DNA from: Myxococcales bacterium
Lineage (GTDB): Bacteria; Myxococcota_A; UBA9160; UBA4427
Reading direction: 5' to 3'
Length of the DNA: 64,000 bases
NCBI GenBank assembly: GCA_012959805.1
Contig: DUCN01000062.1
Coordinates: 62,409 to 126,408 of the forward strand
Below, piece by piece: positions 30,886 to 40,306 of the stretch. Made by a program: the position numbers and the translations under genes. Positions within the stretch are counted from its first letter, which is position 1; every line of letters begins with the position of its first letter. The notes under the pieces were generated by a model that had not been told where the DNA came from, searched no databases, and saw only the letters and a program-made list of their open reading frames with translations.

Positions 30886-30894
30886 GCCACGGGT

Positions 30895-31794
30895 CTATTT
30901 TTCCTTCTTACGACGAACCCGGATCAGCGCCTCTTGCGCGACCGACGCGAGTTGCGTTCCGTCCTGTTCGTAGAGAGATCCGAAGATCAAGCCTCGCGCT
31001 GCATGAGAGATCGGGCTGACGGACGAATAGAGCAACCAATCATCGAAGCGAATCGGATGATGGAACCAGACAGCGTGATCCAGGCTTGCGCCCATCACAT
31101 CCTTTCCCATCACGAGTCCCGTCGCGACCACGGCAGTCGAGATGAGCGTTCGGTCCGATGCGTAAACCAGGGCCGCGGTATGCAGGGCAGGGTCGTCGGG
31201 GAGCACTCCGCGCGGACGGATCCACATTTTGCGCACGGGGTCTTGAGGCCGGTCGTTGACGAATGAGCGGGCGTCGAGGACGCGAATCTCGATCGGGTTA
31301 TCGAAGGTCGTCGGTTCCTGGATTCCCATTCTTCGCGCGCGAAGCGTCGTCCACTCTTCGAGCCCCCCTGGTGGGTCCACCTCGGGCATCGGCCGCTGAT
31401 GAGTGATGCCGTCTTCGGGTGCGGCGAAACTCGCCGCCATGTTGAAGATTGCTTCGCCGCCCTGGTGCGCGACAACTCGGCGGGTCGTAAAGGTTCGTCC
31501 GTCGCGAATCCGGTCGACGACGAAGCGAATTGGCTGGTCGTAGCGTCCGGGGCGAAGAAAATAGGCATGGATCGAATGCAGCAGGCTGGCTGGCCGATCG
31601 GAGTCCTCGCCGTTTTCATCGATCGTCGCGAAGGCGGCCATCACAGATTGCGCAGCGACGAGCCCGCCGAAGAGGCGGCCCTTCCCGGGGCCTGGATCGC
31701 CGAGAAAAAGGTCGCGGTCGAGGGTTTCGAGGGCGAGAAGCTGGACCAGTTCATCGATTGGAGAGGGTCGGGTTCCGATTGAATCCGTGGTCAT
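30895..31794 (-). CDS. tesB: Acyl-CoA thioesterase II
   Basis: RLFGGLVAAQSVMAAFATID; LHSIHAYFLRPGRYDQPIRFVVDRIRDGRTFTTRRVVAHQGGEAIF; SLDHAVWFHHP. Confidence 0.93.
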   Translation of the reverse strand: MTTDSIGTRPSPIDELVQLLALETLDRDLFLGDPGPGKGRLFGGLVAAQSVMAAFATIDENGEDSDRPASLLHSIHAYFLRPGRYDQPIRFVVDRIRDGRTFTTRRVVAHQGGEAIFNMAASFAAPEDGITHQRPMPEVDPPGGLEEWTTLRARRMGIQEPTTFDNPIEIRVLDARSFVNDRPQDPVRKMWIRPRGVLPDDPALHTAALVYASDRTLISTAVVATGLVMGKDVMGASLDHAVWFHHPIRFDDWLLYSSVSPISHAARGLIFGSLYEQDGTQLASVAQEALIRVRRKKEK

Positions 31795-31879
31795 TGAGAA
31801 TCCTCAAGCCTTGGTGAGCCGGTGTAGAGCGCGGCGGGGCACCTTAGCAAGTCAGCCGCAAACTGCGTTCACGGCACTT

Positions 31880-31995
31880 TGGGTACGTTAAATAGATGTA
31901 AATACAAATATATAGTAACTATATGTTACGTCATGCAATTTCACTTTCTTATAATTGAGGATACTATATAAAATATTGAAATCGGAGACAGCACG
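31880..31995 (+). promoter_or_regulatory. AT-rich TetR upstream region with nested palindromes
   Basis: tatagt-a-actata (31911-31923) and gtaac-tatat-gttac (31915-31929) in a strongly AT-rich patch. Confidence 0.6.
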
Positions 31996-32784
31996 ATGAC
32001 TCAACGCCTCGACAGCAGTTCACCAGGTCTGAGAGAGCGAAAGAGGCGGGATACCAAAGAGCAGATTCTCACTCGAGCCATTGCCTCATTCCGCAAGCTT
32101 GGGATTCGGGGTGCACATCTCGGGGAAATCGCGCGAGTCAGCGGTGTCTCCCAGGCGACGCTCTACAATTACTTTCCCAATAAGAGCGCGCTGGCTGAGG
32201 CCTGGGTCCGAGGCGAAATCGATCAGGCGCTACGCGCTATGTCCGCTGAACTCGAGGCACGGGGCCTGCGCCGGGCGATGAGGTCATTCTGTCGTGAACT
32301 CGCCGCGGTTGCATGCGGCCATGAAGATACGCCCGTTCGGCTCGAAGCCTGGCGGGAGTCCGGTCGGGCCAGAATCCAACCACTCCGCAGCGATCACCCC
32401 CTTGTGAAAGCATTGGCCCGCTGGCAGAAAAGCGAACGCGTTCGCCGAGACATTGATGCGGCCGCGATCGCCATGATCTTGATGGAATCGGTGGAGGGCG
32501 GGCTGATCGATGGGTTGAGGCAGGCGCTGGACGCCCCAGCACTCGCCCAGGTTCTCCGAACCCGAGTCGATCTCATCCTCGACGGCGCGCGAAAGCGAAA
32601 TGAACGCGTCGCCGCGCCGTTGGCGAGTCGAACGCCCGCAGCCAACCAGGCGCCCGCGGCCGATAAAGCGCCCGTGGCCGATAAATCGCCCGTGGCCAAT
32701 AAAGCGCCCGCGGCCAATAAAGCGCCCGCGGCCAATAAAGAGACTGTTGTGGGCTGGGCTACGCGTCCGGTGCGGAGTAGGTAA
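31996..32784 (+). CDS. TetR-family transcriptional regulator with repetitive C-terminal tail
   Basis: TRAIASFRKLGIRGAHLGEIARVSGVSQATLYNYFPNKSALAEAW HTH. Confidence 0.93.
   Translation: MTQRLDSSSPGLRERKRRDTKEQILTRAIASFRKLGIRGAHLGEIARVSGVSQATLYNYFPNKSALAEAWVRGEIDQALRAMSAELEARGLRRAMRSFCRELAAVACGHEDTPVRLEAWRESGRARIQPLRSDHPLVKALARWQKSERVRRDIDAAAIAMILMESVEGGLIDGLRQALDAPALAQVLRTRVDLILDGARKRNERVAAPLASRTPAANQAPAADKAPVADKSPVANKAPAANKAPAANKETVVGWATRPVRSR
32632..32739 (+). repeat. Six 18-bp in-frame tandem units (gcgcccgcggccaataaa-like)
   Basis: Encode (A/S)P(A/V)A(D/N)(K/Q) hexapeptides at the TetR C-terminus. Confidence 0.9.
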
Positions 32785-33253
32785 AGGTCTCGGCGGCGAT
32801 CACCTCGCCGCCCTCAATCACGATTTCGACGGTCCAGTTGCCGATCCAGTCGGACATCAGGTCCTTGCTGGACCAGACGCGCCAGCGTGCACCGCGGACC
32901 TCGAAACTGACCTCTGCCTTGGTTTCGCCACTATAGATCCAGCGATGTTGGACGGTCTGCCCGTTCAGGCCGCGAAGGTCGGTGAACAAGAAGATTTTCT
33001 CGGTACTGTTCTCGACGAATGTGACCTGATCAATCGGTTCCCGGTTCTCGACGCCCGTGGTGAACTGGGCGAGAACGGTCGGTGCATCAGATGGAATCGC
33101 TGAATCGACGCCGTCCGAATTGGCCAAGCTGCCCAGAGAATCGGATTCCGGGAGCGTCTCCTGTGCATGGAGAATTCCAGCGCCGGCGCCCTGGACCACG
33201 AATGCAACGAGAAGCCAGGGAATTGCCGTTCGGACTCCTTTGAAGAAAGTCAT
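32759..33253 (-). CDS. DUF2914-family exported protein
   Basis: Signal peptide, then FLFTDLRGLNGQTVQHRWIYSGETKAEVSFEVRGARWRVWSSKDLMSDWIGNWTVEIV. Confidence 0.85.
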   Translation of the reverse strand: MTFFKGVRTAIPWLLVAFVVQGAGAGILHAQETLPESDSLGSLANSDGVDSAIPSDAPTVLAQFTTGVENREPIDQVTFVENSTEKIFLFTDLRGLNGQTVQHRWIYSGETKAEVSFEVRGARWRVWSSKDLMSDWIGNWTVEIVIEGGEVIAAETFTYSAPDA

Positions 33254-33419
33254 ATACCGTCGGTCCTTTCGTCGATCACAGCGCGTCCATCGTTCGACGC
33301 TTGCGTGATGCAATCATAGCGATTTTTGCTGATGGGAGCCCGAAAGCGGCGCCCGTAGAGCATAAGCGAATTCTATGCCGAACTTCACCGAGATACGCGT
33401 CGGACGCTAAATTTCAGCG

Positions 33420-34037
33420 ATGGAGCTGATCTTGATTCGCCACGCCCACCCTCGTTCCGGTGACGGGTCTCATGAGCAGAGGGAAGAGAAGCTGGGAGCA
33501 GCGATGCATCACTCGCCCGCCGATCCGCGACTCAGCTCGATCGGGACCCGACAAGCTCAGGCAGTCGCTCGTTGGCTGGCCAATCGCCCCCCGGATCGAT
33601 TGGTCTCGAGTCCTGCGCGTCGCGCGAGGGACACGGCGCAGGCGACAGCCGTGGCTTTGTCGATGGAGGTGGAGATCGACGATCGGCTGAGAGATGCAAA
33701 CTCATCGCGCGAACGTTATGTCGCGCTCGAGGAGGATCGCGCACAGAATCCGGAGGCATATCGGCGTCGGCTGGACGCCTATCGTGACAGTACCCAACTG
33801 GCTGAGGCATCCATGCGAGTGAATGCGGCCCTTGATGAATGGACGACGAACCACCCCGGGCTGCGGGTTGCCGTTTTCTGTCATGGCTCCGTTGTGAACG
33901 TGTATGCGGCGCGCGTGCTCGGCCTGACGGAGCTTGCCTTTATTGATGTTGGGTATGCGAGTGCCCACAGATTCATGATTTCTCGCGATGCCATTCGAAG
34001 TGTGAAGAGCCTCAATGAAACTGCCTATTTACCATAG
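33420..34037 (+). CDS. Histidine phosphatase family protein
   Basis: MELILIRHAHP; LSSIGTRQAQAVARWL; SSPARRARDTAQ; VAVFCHGSVVN. Confidence 0.92.
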   Translation: MELILIRHAHPRSGDGSHEQREEKLGAAMHHSPADPRLSSIGTRQAQAVARWLANRPPDRLVSSPARRARDTAQATAVALSMEVEIDDRLRDANSSRERYVALEEDRAQNPEAYRRRLDAYRDSTQLAEASMRVNAALDEWTTNHPGLRVAVFCHGSVVNVYAARVLGLTELAFIDVGYASAHRFMISRDAIRSVKSLNETAYLP

Positions 34038-34367
34038 GCAATCACAGGTTTAGTAGACCACTCATGCCGGTGTGGGACGAGTTATTCCGGACCCGGGACA
34101 AAATTTCCGCCCATGATGGAGAGCTTCAGGTTAGAAGGGTAGAGCCCGAATTCTCACGGTCTGACCTTCGCGAGAAACCTGTGCTGGCTGCTGCCGTGGC
34201 CCCTCGTTGTCCAGGGAAGGGATCGAGTCGGGCAGGCCGTGATACTCGTCACCCGGGTATTTCCCCGATTTTCCGATCCAGAGAGAACCCCCTGATTCGT
34301 GTGCCGGGCCACGCGAAGGGCACTTCTGCGTTTGAGGCAAGGGTACGGTGGGGCGACAAGGACATCG

Positions 34368-35840
34368 ATGCCGACCATCGAAACTCTCAAGCGCAGACTG
34401 GCCGAGACGCTCCGGGCGAAGAATTTTAAATCCGCGCTAGGCGCGCTTAAGATTCTTGCACGCAAGGAGCCGAAGATCGCCGCGTGGCCTCGTCGAGCGG
34501 CCCGACTCTTTCACGCTACTTCTGATTTCGAGTCTGAGATCGTGTCGCTTCGACGAGCACTCGAACTACAGGTCGATCAAGGGTCGGTGCTCGATGCAAT
34601 CACGAGCTGCAAGGCGATCCTTGCTCTGTCCGCCGATGATCGTCCGGCACTCGAGACCCTCGAACTTCTTTATATGAATGAAGCCTCGACCGATCTCGGG
34701 TCAGCGCTCCGTGGGCCGGGTCATGATGCCCGCACTCCGCGACTCCAGCAGGAACGGTCGAACGACGCACCGCTCGAAGCGCTCTTGTTGACCGATGTCG
34801 TGCCGGGTGCGCGCTCTGTTCAACTCGGGGATGCAGAGCCCGGGAACGTGTCGGAGATTCCGATTGAATCAGTGATGTCGGCTGACGAGGGTGAAATTCC
34901 GGATCTCCGTCTCGATCAGTGGAGCCCAAGCAAGACGTCCGAAGATCTTCGAGCGGCTCAGGCGATGTCCCTGCCAACGCCCGCCGACGTGAAGGAAATT
35001 TTCACTGAAGGCGGGCGGGAGCGCGGTGCCTCATTGCGAAGCGAGTTGGCGAATACGCCCCTCTTTGGCGAACTTGAACCGGCGAGTCTGCATTCGTTGA
35101 TCCGGCGCGTTCGGATCGTCACGCTCGACGCTGGCCAGGTTCTATTCCGTCAGGGAGACGCCGCCAACAGTCTGTATGTGATCGTCGATGGTGCGATTGT
35201 GCCGATTGCGGAAGGAGAGCCACGGAAGAAGCTTGCGGTTCTCGAACGCGGTGAGTTCTTTGGTGAGATCGGTCTCATGACCAAACAGCCTCGCGGTGCG
35301 ACCATCGAGGCGCTGGTGGACACGAAGCTTCTCGCAATCGACCGTCGTGTGTTGTGGGACTTGATCGCGGACGAACCATCGGTCGCGAAGAGTCTTCTGC
35401 GATTCCTTCGCGCTCGACTCGTCGATCGCCAAATTCGGACCAATCTTTTGTTCGCGGCCTTTGCGCACGCGGAACGAAAAGCCGTCGTGCGACAATTCAG
35501 GATTCTCGAGGTTCAGGACGGCGTACGAGTCGTCGAGCAGGGCAAGGTCGCCGAGGGGCTCTTCGTGGTTCTCACCGGCTCGCTCATTCGGTTCGATTCT
35601 AAAGAGGATAAAGAGCTTGGCCAGTACAAGCTCGGAGATGTGTTTGGTGGGCTGTCGCTTCTCGAAGGTCAGGTCGCGACAGCCGATGTTCGCGCCACGG
35701 GAAAATGTTGGCTCGTCGTACTCGGGGAGGGGCGCTTCAGGAGAATTCTTGAAGCGAATCCACGGCTTGGCAGAATCATTCGACGGCTTGCGAAAGAATC
35801 GACGAGCGGAGAGGATCTTCTCGGAGACGCCGAACTTTAG
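34368..35840 (+). CDS. Protein with two cyclic-nucleotide-binding (Crp-like) domains and helical N-terminus
   Basis: VLFRQGDAANSLYVIVDGAIVPI...GEFFGEIGLM; second RVVEQGKVAEGLFVVLTGSLIRFD...LGDVFGGLSLL. Confidence 0.85.
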   Translation: MPTIETLKRRLAETLRAKNFKSALGALKILARKEPKIAAWPRRAARLFHATSDFESEIVSLRRALELQVDQGSVLDAITSCKAILALSADDRPALETLELLYMNEASTDLGSALRGPGHDARTPRLQQERSNDAPLEALLLTDVVPGARSVQLGDAEPGNVSEIPIESVMSADEGEIPDLRLDQWSPSKTSEDLRAAQAMSLPTPADVKEIFTEGGRERGASLRSELANTPLFGELEPASLHSLIRRVRIVTLDAGQVLFRQGDAANSLYVIVDGAIVPIAEGEPRKKLAVLERGEFFGEIGLMTKQPRGATIEALVDTKLLAIDRRVLWDLIADEPSVAKSLLRFLRARLVDRQIRTNLLFAAFAHAERKAVVRQFRILEVQDGVRVVEQGKVAEGLFVVLTGSLIRFDSKEDKELGQYKLGDVFGGLSLLEGQVATADVRATGKCWLVVLGEGRFRRILEANPRLGRIIRRLAKESTSGEDLLGDAEL

Positions 35841-35865
35841 AAGCCATCTCATAGACCCCACTCGG

Positions 35866-37602
35866 TCAGGGTGATTGAGCCGGCTTCTCGGAGTCTTCCG
35901 GCTTGGCCTCGACTTCATCCAGTTCGGGCTCTTCCTTTGGCTTAGGCAAATAGGGTTCAGCGAGACCGATCTTGACCGGCGTCCCTTTTTGCAAGTTTGT
36001 CGAGGCGTAAAGATTATTCATCACGCCGGTAAACACGAGTTCTAATTCGTTATGCGTCCGGATTGACAAGGCCTGAAGCGTCTCGCTCTGCAGCGCGCGA
36101 GCAATTCGCAGTCGCGTCACAGCCAGTGAGTAGAGCCCCTCTTGATTGAGTGGCCGGAAACTATGCGCGAAGGCCCGCCCTCGGCCCCGATATTTTGTCG
36201 CGGAGCTTGAGAGGCTCAGTACCGAGAGTCGGTAGATAAGTCCATCGTGGGCCACGAAAGTCATCTGATGGGCCAATCTACCAATTCCTGCTGAGGCGGT
36301 TCCCTCGATTCGAATTGCCGGAAGGTTCCCGAGCACGATCTGTCGACGTTCTCGGATGCGAACGCGAACGCCATCGACTTCTTTCTTGATGAACTCGTCG
36401 ACGACCTTGTTGATTTCATCGGTCGTTTCTCCCTGGCCTTCGACGCTGAGTATGGCCTGGGCATCTCGTTCCGGAGAAATCGCCGCGACCGCCTCTTGGG
36501 AATTCATCGTGGTCCAATCCTTGGGGAAGCGAATTGAAAATCCAAGGTCCGGATGAATGAAACGGCCATCTTGAAAGAGGCCGCCGGCGGGATTGTCGCC
36601 GAGGACGAGTCCATCGATCTTGCTGTAGTAGGCGAGGGGTAGATGGTCGGCGACGCCACTCTGACGCTCCCAGGAAATACTCGCTGCGCGATCGCTCGCA
36701 AGCGCGGCACGCTTGGGACTCGTGGGATGTGTCGCCAGGAAATAGGGCAGCCGCGACCAGCCCACTTCGTAGCGTTCGGTCGCATCGAGCTTTCGGAGGA
36801 ATCGCGCGATGCCGGCCGGATCGTAGCCAGCCCTTGCGGCCATGATCTGTCCGCCCCGATCGGCGTCGCTTTCCTGGTCGCGACTGTACGCGGCGATTGC
36901 GCCCGCTCGGAGGTAGCCGATCGAAAACGGATTCAAGCGTCGGGAATAGTCGATGCGCGCCGCCGAATGGCGTTCGGCGGCATGCGTAATTTCGTGGCCG
37001 AGTACGCCGGCCAATTCGTCTTCGGACTCGACGAGGGCAAGCAGCCCTCGAGAGACATAGATCTTGCCGCCCGGAAGCGCGAACGCATTAGGCACGCTCT
37101 GGTCAACGACCTGAAACTCATAGTCGAAGGGTCGCGCGGGTGCATGGCGGAGCAACCGAACGCCAATGTTTCGAACATACTCCAGAAGCTCGGCATCTTT
37201 GATGAGGCCGAGTTCGGCTTCGATCATCTGGCTCTGGTCGTCTCCGACGCGCTGGTCATCGTAAACGGTCTCGAGAATGACCCGACGCTGCTTGGGTTTG
37301 TCTTCGGCTTCGTCGTCGTTTTCGGCCTGATCGCTGGGCTCGCCGTTTTCAGCTTGGCTCGTGGGTTCCTGGGCTTCGTCTCTCAACGTGGAATCATCCG
37401 ATTCATTCTCACCCGCATCTGCTGCGGGCGTGGACGCTTCGCTCGAATCCTCTTCAACCTCGCTGGATCCGACCTTGGAGGGGGCGGCCGTTTCGACCTG
37501 ATCGACTCCGTCGGCCCGGGGAAGCGTCCTCTGCGGCGAATCCGCAGCGCAGGCCCCGAGAAGGAGGACGAGCAAGGCTGTTTTTGAAAGTTTTTCGATC
37601 AC
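35866..37602 (-). CDS. M48-family metalloprotease, putative lipoprotein
   Basis: GTG start; LVLLLGACA lipobox; VLGHEITHAAERHSA (HExxH); DQESDADRGG. Confidence 0.9.
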   Translation of the reverse strand: MIEKLSKTALLVLLLGACAADSPQRTLPRADGVDQVETAAPSKVGSSEVEEDSSEASTPAADAGENESDDSTLRDEAQEPTSQAENGEPSDQAENDDEAEDKPKQRRVILETVYDDQRVGDDQSQMIEAELGLIKDAELLEYVRNIGVRLLRHAPARPFDYEFQVVDQSVPNAFALPGGKIYVSRGLLALVESEDELAGVLGHEITHAAERHSAARIDYSRRLNPFSIGYLRAGAIAAYSRDQESDADRGGQIMAARAGYDPAGIARFLRKLDATERYEVGWSRLPYFLATHPTSPKRAALASDRAASISWERQSGVADHLPLAYYSKIDGLVLGDNPAGGLFQDGRFIHPDLGFSIRFPKDWTTMNSQEAVAAISPERDAQAILSVEGQGETTDEINKVVDEFIKKEVDGVRVRIRERRQIVLGNLPAIRIEGTASAGIGRLAHQMTFVAHDGLIYRLSVLSLSSSATKYRGRGRAFAHSFRPLNQEGLYSLAVTRLRIARALQSETLQALSIRTHNELELVFTGVMNNLYASTNLQKGTPVKIGLAEPYLPKPKEEPELDEVEAKPEDSEKPAQSP

Positions 37603-37735
37603 GGTTTGCGCTCTTCCTTGGGCGGATCGATTGTCGAGTCTATCATCCGCCACGGTGCATGGCCGCAGTCGGGGAAAGCGAGAGCGCCCTGGCAGAGACA
37701 TTCGGTTGGTGAATGGAAGGATCGATCGATCGCAG

Positions 37736-39406
37736 ATGAGTGAATGGACACTTCAAAAGAATGCACGGTTTCCGGGCGTTCCCGGGCCAGTCGTCGTTTG
37801 TGTCATGGATGGCGTTGGTCGTGGTCGGCAGGACGAATCAGATGCGGTTTGGCTCGCGCGAACACCCACGCTCGATCGCCTCGCACTGTCCGCTCCCTCT
37901 CGTGAGTTGATTGCCCATGGCCGGGCCGTCGGGATGCCGAGCGATGACGATATGGGCAACAGCGAAGTCGGGCATAACGCAATTGGTGCCGGTCGCATCT
38001 TCGACCAGGGCGCAAAACTGGTCGCCCACGCGATCGCGGATGGGTCGCTTTTTGAGGGGAAGCAAGCGGGAACCTGGCAGGCGATGACCGAGCATGTTCG
38101 CTCTCGCCATTCGACGCTTCATTTTCTAGGGCTGCTGTCTGACGGAAATGTTCATAGCCACATCGATCATCTATTCGCGATGCTTCGGCGCTGTGATCAA
38201 GAATCGATCGAGCGTGTCCGGATCCATTGTCTGCTCGATGGCCGAGATGTTTCGGAGACCAGCGCGCTCGACTATGTCGACGCTCTCGAAGAGCTTCTCG
38301 AGACGATTTCGAGTCGACCGAATCGGGATTACCGGATCGCGTCGGGTGGCGGTCGCATGACGACCACGATGGATCGCTACGAAGCGGATTGGTCGATCGT
38401 CGAGCGGGGCTGGCGCACACATGTCCGTGGCGAAGCGCGGAACTTCACGTCGTGTCGGCTTGCCATTGAGACTTTTCGCGAGGAATCCCCGGGAATCGGA
38501 GATCAGGTACTGCCCGAATTCGTCATCGTGAGTGGTGATACCGAGCCGGTGGGCCGAATCCTTGATGGCGATGCGGTCGTCTTCTTCAACTTTCGCGGGG
38601 ATCGCGCAATCGAGATGAGTGTCGCCTTCGAGGAAGAGGTGTTCTCGAAATTCGATCGCGGTGCTTGTCCCGACGTGTTCTATGCGGGGATGATGGAATA
38701 CGACGGAGACCTTCGGCTGCCTTCGAACTATCTGGTGACGCCACCGGCAATCGATCGAACGTTAGGTGAGTACCTGGCACGAGCGGGGCTTCGGCAGCTT
38801 GCGATCAGTGAGACCCAGAAATTCGGTCATGTCACCTATTTTTGGAATGGCAATCGAAGCGGTGCGTTCGATGAAGATGTCGAAAATTATGTTGAGATTC
38901 CCTCGGACACGAGGCCGTTTGAAGAACGTCCCTGGATGAAGGCTGCGGAGATTACGGATCGGCTGATCGATGAGTTGCAAGGCGGCCAATATCGACATGC
39001 TCGGGTCAACTACGCGAATGGCGATATGGTTGGACATACCGGGCATCACGGTGCTGCGATTCAAGCGGTTGAAGCCGTCGACTTGCAAATTGCGCGTCTG
39101 CTCCCGATCATCCAAGGGCTCGGCGGTGCGCTCATCGTCACAGCCGATCATGGCAACGCGGATTGCATGGTTGAGATCGACAAGAAAACCGATGCACCGA
39201 TCGTGGATGCGCGTGGGCGGATCAAGCCGAAGACGAGTCATACGCTGAACCCGGTGCCCCTGCATATCTATGCGCCGGGTGTCGACTTCAAGCTGCACGA
39301 GCGAAACCGAAAGGTCGGGCTTGCGAATCTGGCGAGTACGATTCTTCAACTCATGGGACTCGAATCGCCAGAGGATTACGAAGACGGATTGATCGACGTT
39401 TCCTAG
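37736..39406 (+). CDS. gpmI: 2,3-bisphosphoglycerate-independent phosphoglycerate mutase
   Basis: VVVCVMDGVGRG; DDDMGNSEVGHNAIGAGRI; VTADHGNAD; KTSHTLNPVP. Confidence 0.96.
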   Translation: MSEWTLQKNARFPGVPGPVVVCVMDGVGRGRQDESDAVWLARTPTLDRLALSAPSRELIAHGRAVGMPSDDDMGNSEVGHNAIGAGRIFDQGAKLVAHAIADGSLFEGKQAGTWQAMTEHVRSRHSTLHFLGLLSDGNVHSHIDHLFAMLRRCDQESIERVRIHCLLDGRDVSETSALDYVDALEELLETISSRPNRDYRIASGGGRMTTTMDRYEADWSIVERGWRTHVRGEARNFTSCRLAIETFREESPGIGDQVLPEFVIVSGDTEPVGRILDGDAVVFFNFRGDRAIEMSVAFEEEVFSKFDRGACPDVFYAGMMEYDGDLRLPSNYLVTPPAIDRTLGEYLARAGLRQLAISETQKFGHVTYFWNGNRSGAFDEDVENYVEIPSDTRPFEERPWMKAAEITDRLIDELQGGQYRHARVNYANGDMVGHTGHHGAAIQAVEAVDLQIARLLPIIQGLGGALIVTADHGNADCMVEIDKKTDAPIVDARGRIKPKTSHTLNPVPLHIYAPGVDFKLHERNRKVGLANLASTILQLMGLESPEDYEDGLIDVS

Positions 39407-39449
39407 ATTCAGTCTCCGGCCTGGAGCGAATCTCCGGGTGATGGGTTGC

Positions 39450-39941
39450 GCGTCGGTACTCGAACGAGCCTGCGATTTTTCGATCAATCGGATCAGCTGG
39501 CGTTCTTCCTCCCCGTCGAGAACGCCCTTGAGATGCCCGACGAAGCCTCTCATTCCATTGCGGTATTCGACCAGCGCTTCAAAGGCAATCGGCGTGGCTT
39601 CGAGGATGACTGAGCGGCGATCTTCGAGATTAGGGAGGCGTTTCACGAGACTTCGCGCTTCGAGCTTCGAGCCGATCGACGATTGCCGCCATTGTGCTTC
39701 GCGGGAGACCGAGATCTGCGACGAGAGTCTGGACGCTGGTGGAGCCGGAGGCCGTGAGTAATGCGATGAGATCCTGCTCGCGGCCCCTGGCTGGGCTGTC
39801 TGGACACGGCGTGCGCAATGGTTGAGTCGGGGCGGGGGAGGGGCTGGCTTCGGCGAGAAGGGTCGGAGCGGAGCGACACAATGTTGTGAAAAAGAGACCG
39901 CGTGAGAGATTGGGAGGCGACTTGGCTGGGGGCTGCGACAC
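39450..39941 (-). pseudogene. MarR-family regulator disrupted by a 7-bp tandem duplication
   Basis: REQDLIALLTASGSTSVQTLVADLGLPRSTMAAIVDRLEARS then frame switch to LVKRLPNLEDRRSVILEATPIAFEALVEYRNGMRGFVGHL at cttcgag-cttcgag (39658-39671). Confidence 0.75.
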
Positions 39942-40306
39942 GCATTGGTTTCTACATCCGGGATGTCTCGGCTGTCATCAATTTCGTGGTGTTGATGGAC
40001 GGGCACTTTATCTGCGTGCGAAGGATGGCGAACGAATGGGCGGACACGCGCTACGACTAGAGCGCTACGCGGCCATCGTCTGGAAACGATTCATATTCGA
40101 TCGATTTGAGGCCGCGCAGGAAGTTGGGGAGTCTTCGATTGGGTTCGATTCAGACGTGGCCTAGGGTCTGTATGATCTGATCGTCGCTGAGAAACCGCAG
40201 CGCGAAGCCGAATCGTGGATCCATCTGGACTCGGACGGAGGTTTTGAGTGATGTCATTCTACGTGCGCGGCAAAACGTCGCGCCGAATAAATTATGGAAG
40301 ATCCTG

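Noticed and set aside
32632-32739. Regular 18-bp repeats considered as a CRISPR array
   Set aside because: Units are contiguous without spacers and in frame with the TetR coding sequence; no cas genes are present.
38762-40006. 414-aa minus-strand ORF opposite gpmI
   Set aside because: It is mostly antisense of gpmI. Only the part above about 39450 has MarR similarity, and the rest is an antisense open frame common in GC-rich DNA.
39886-40164. 92-aa plus ORF with several Cys/His residues
   Set aside because: Begins inside the antisense of the MarR remnant, has no RBS I could see, and shows no recognisable motif.
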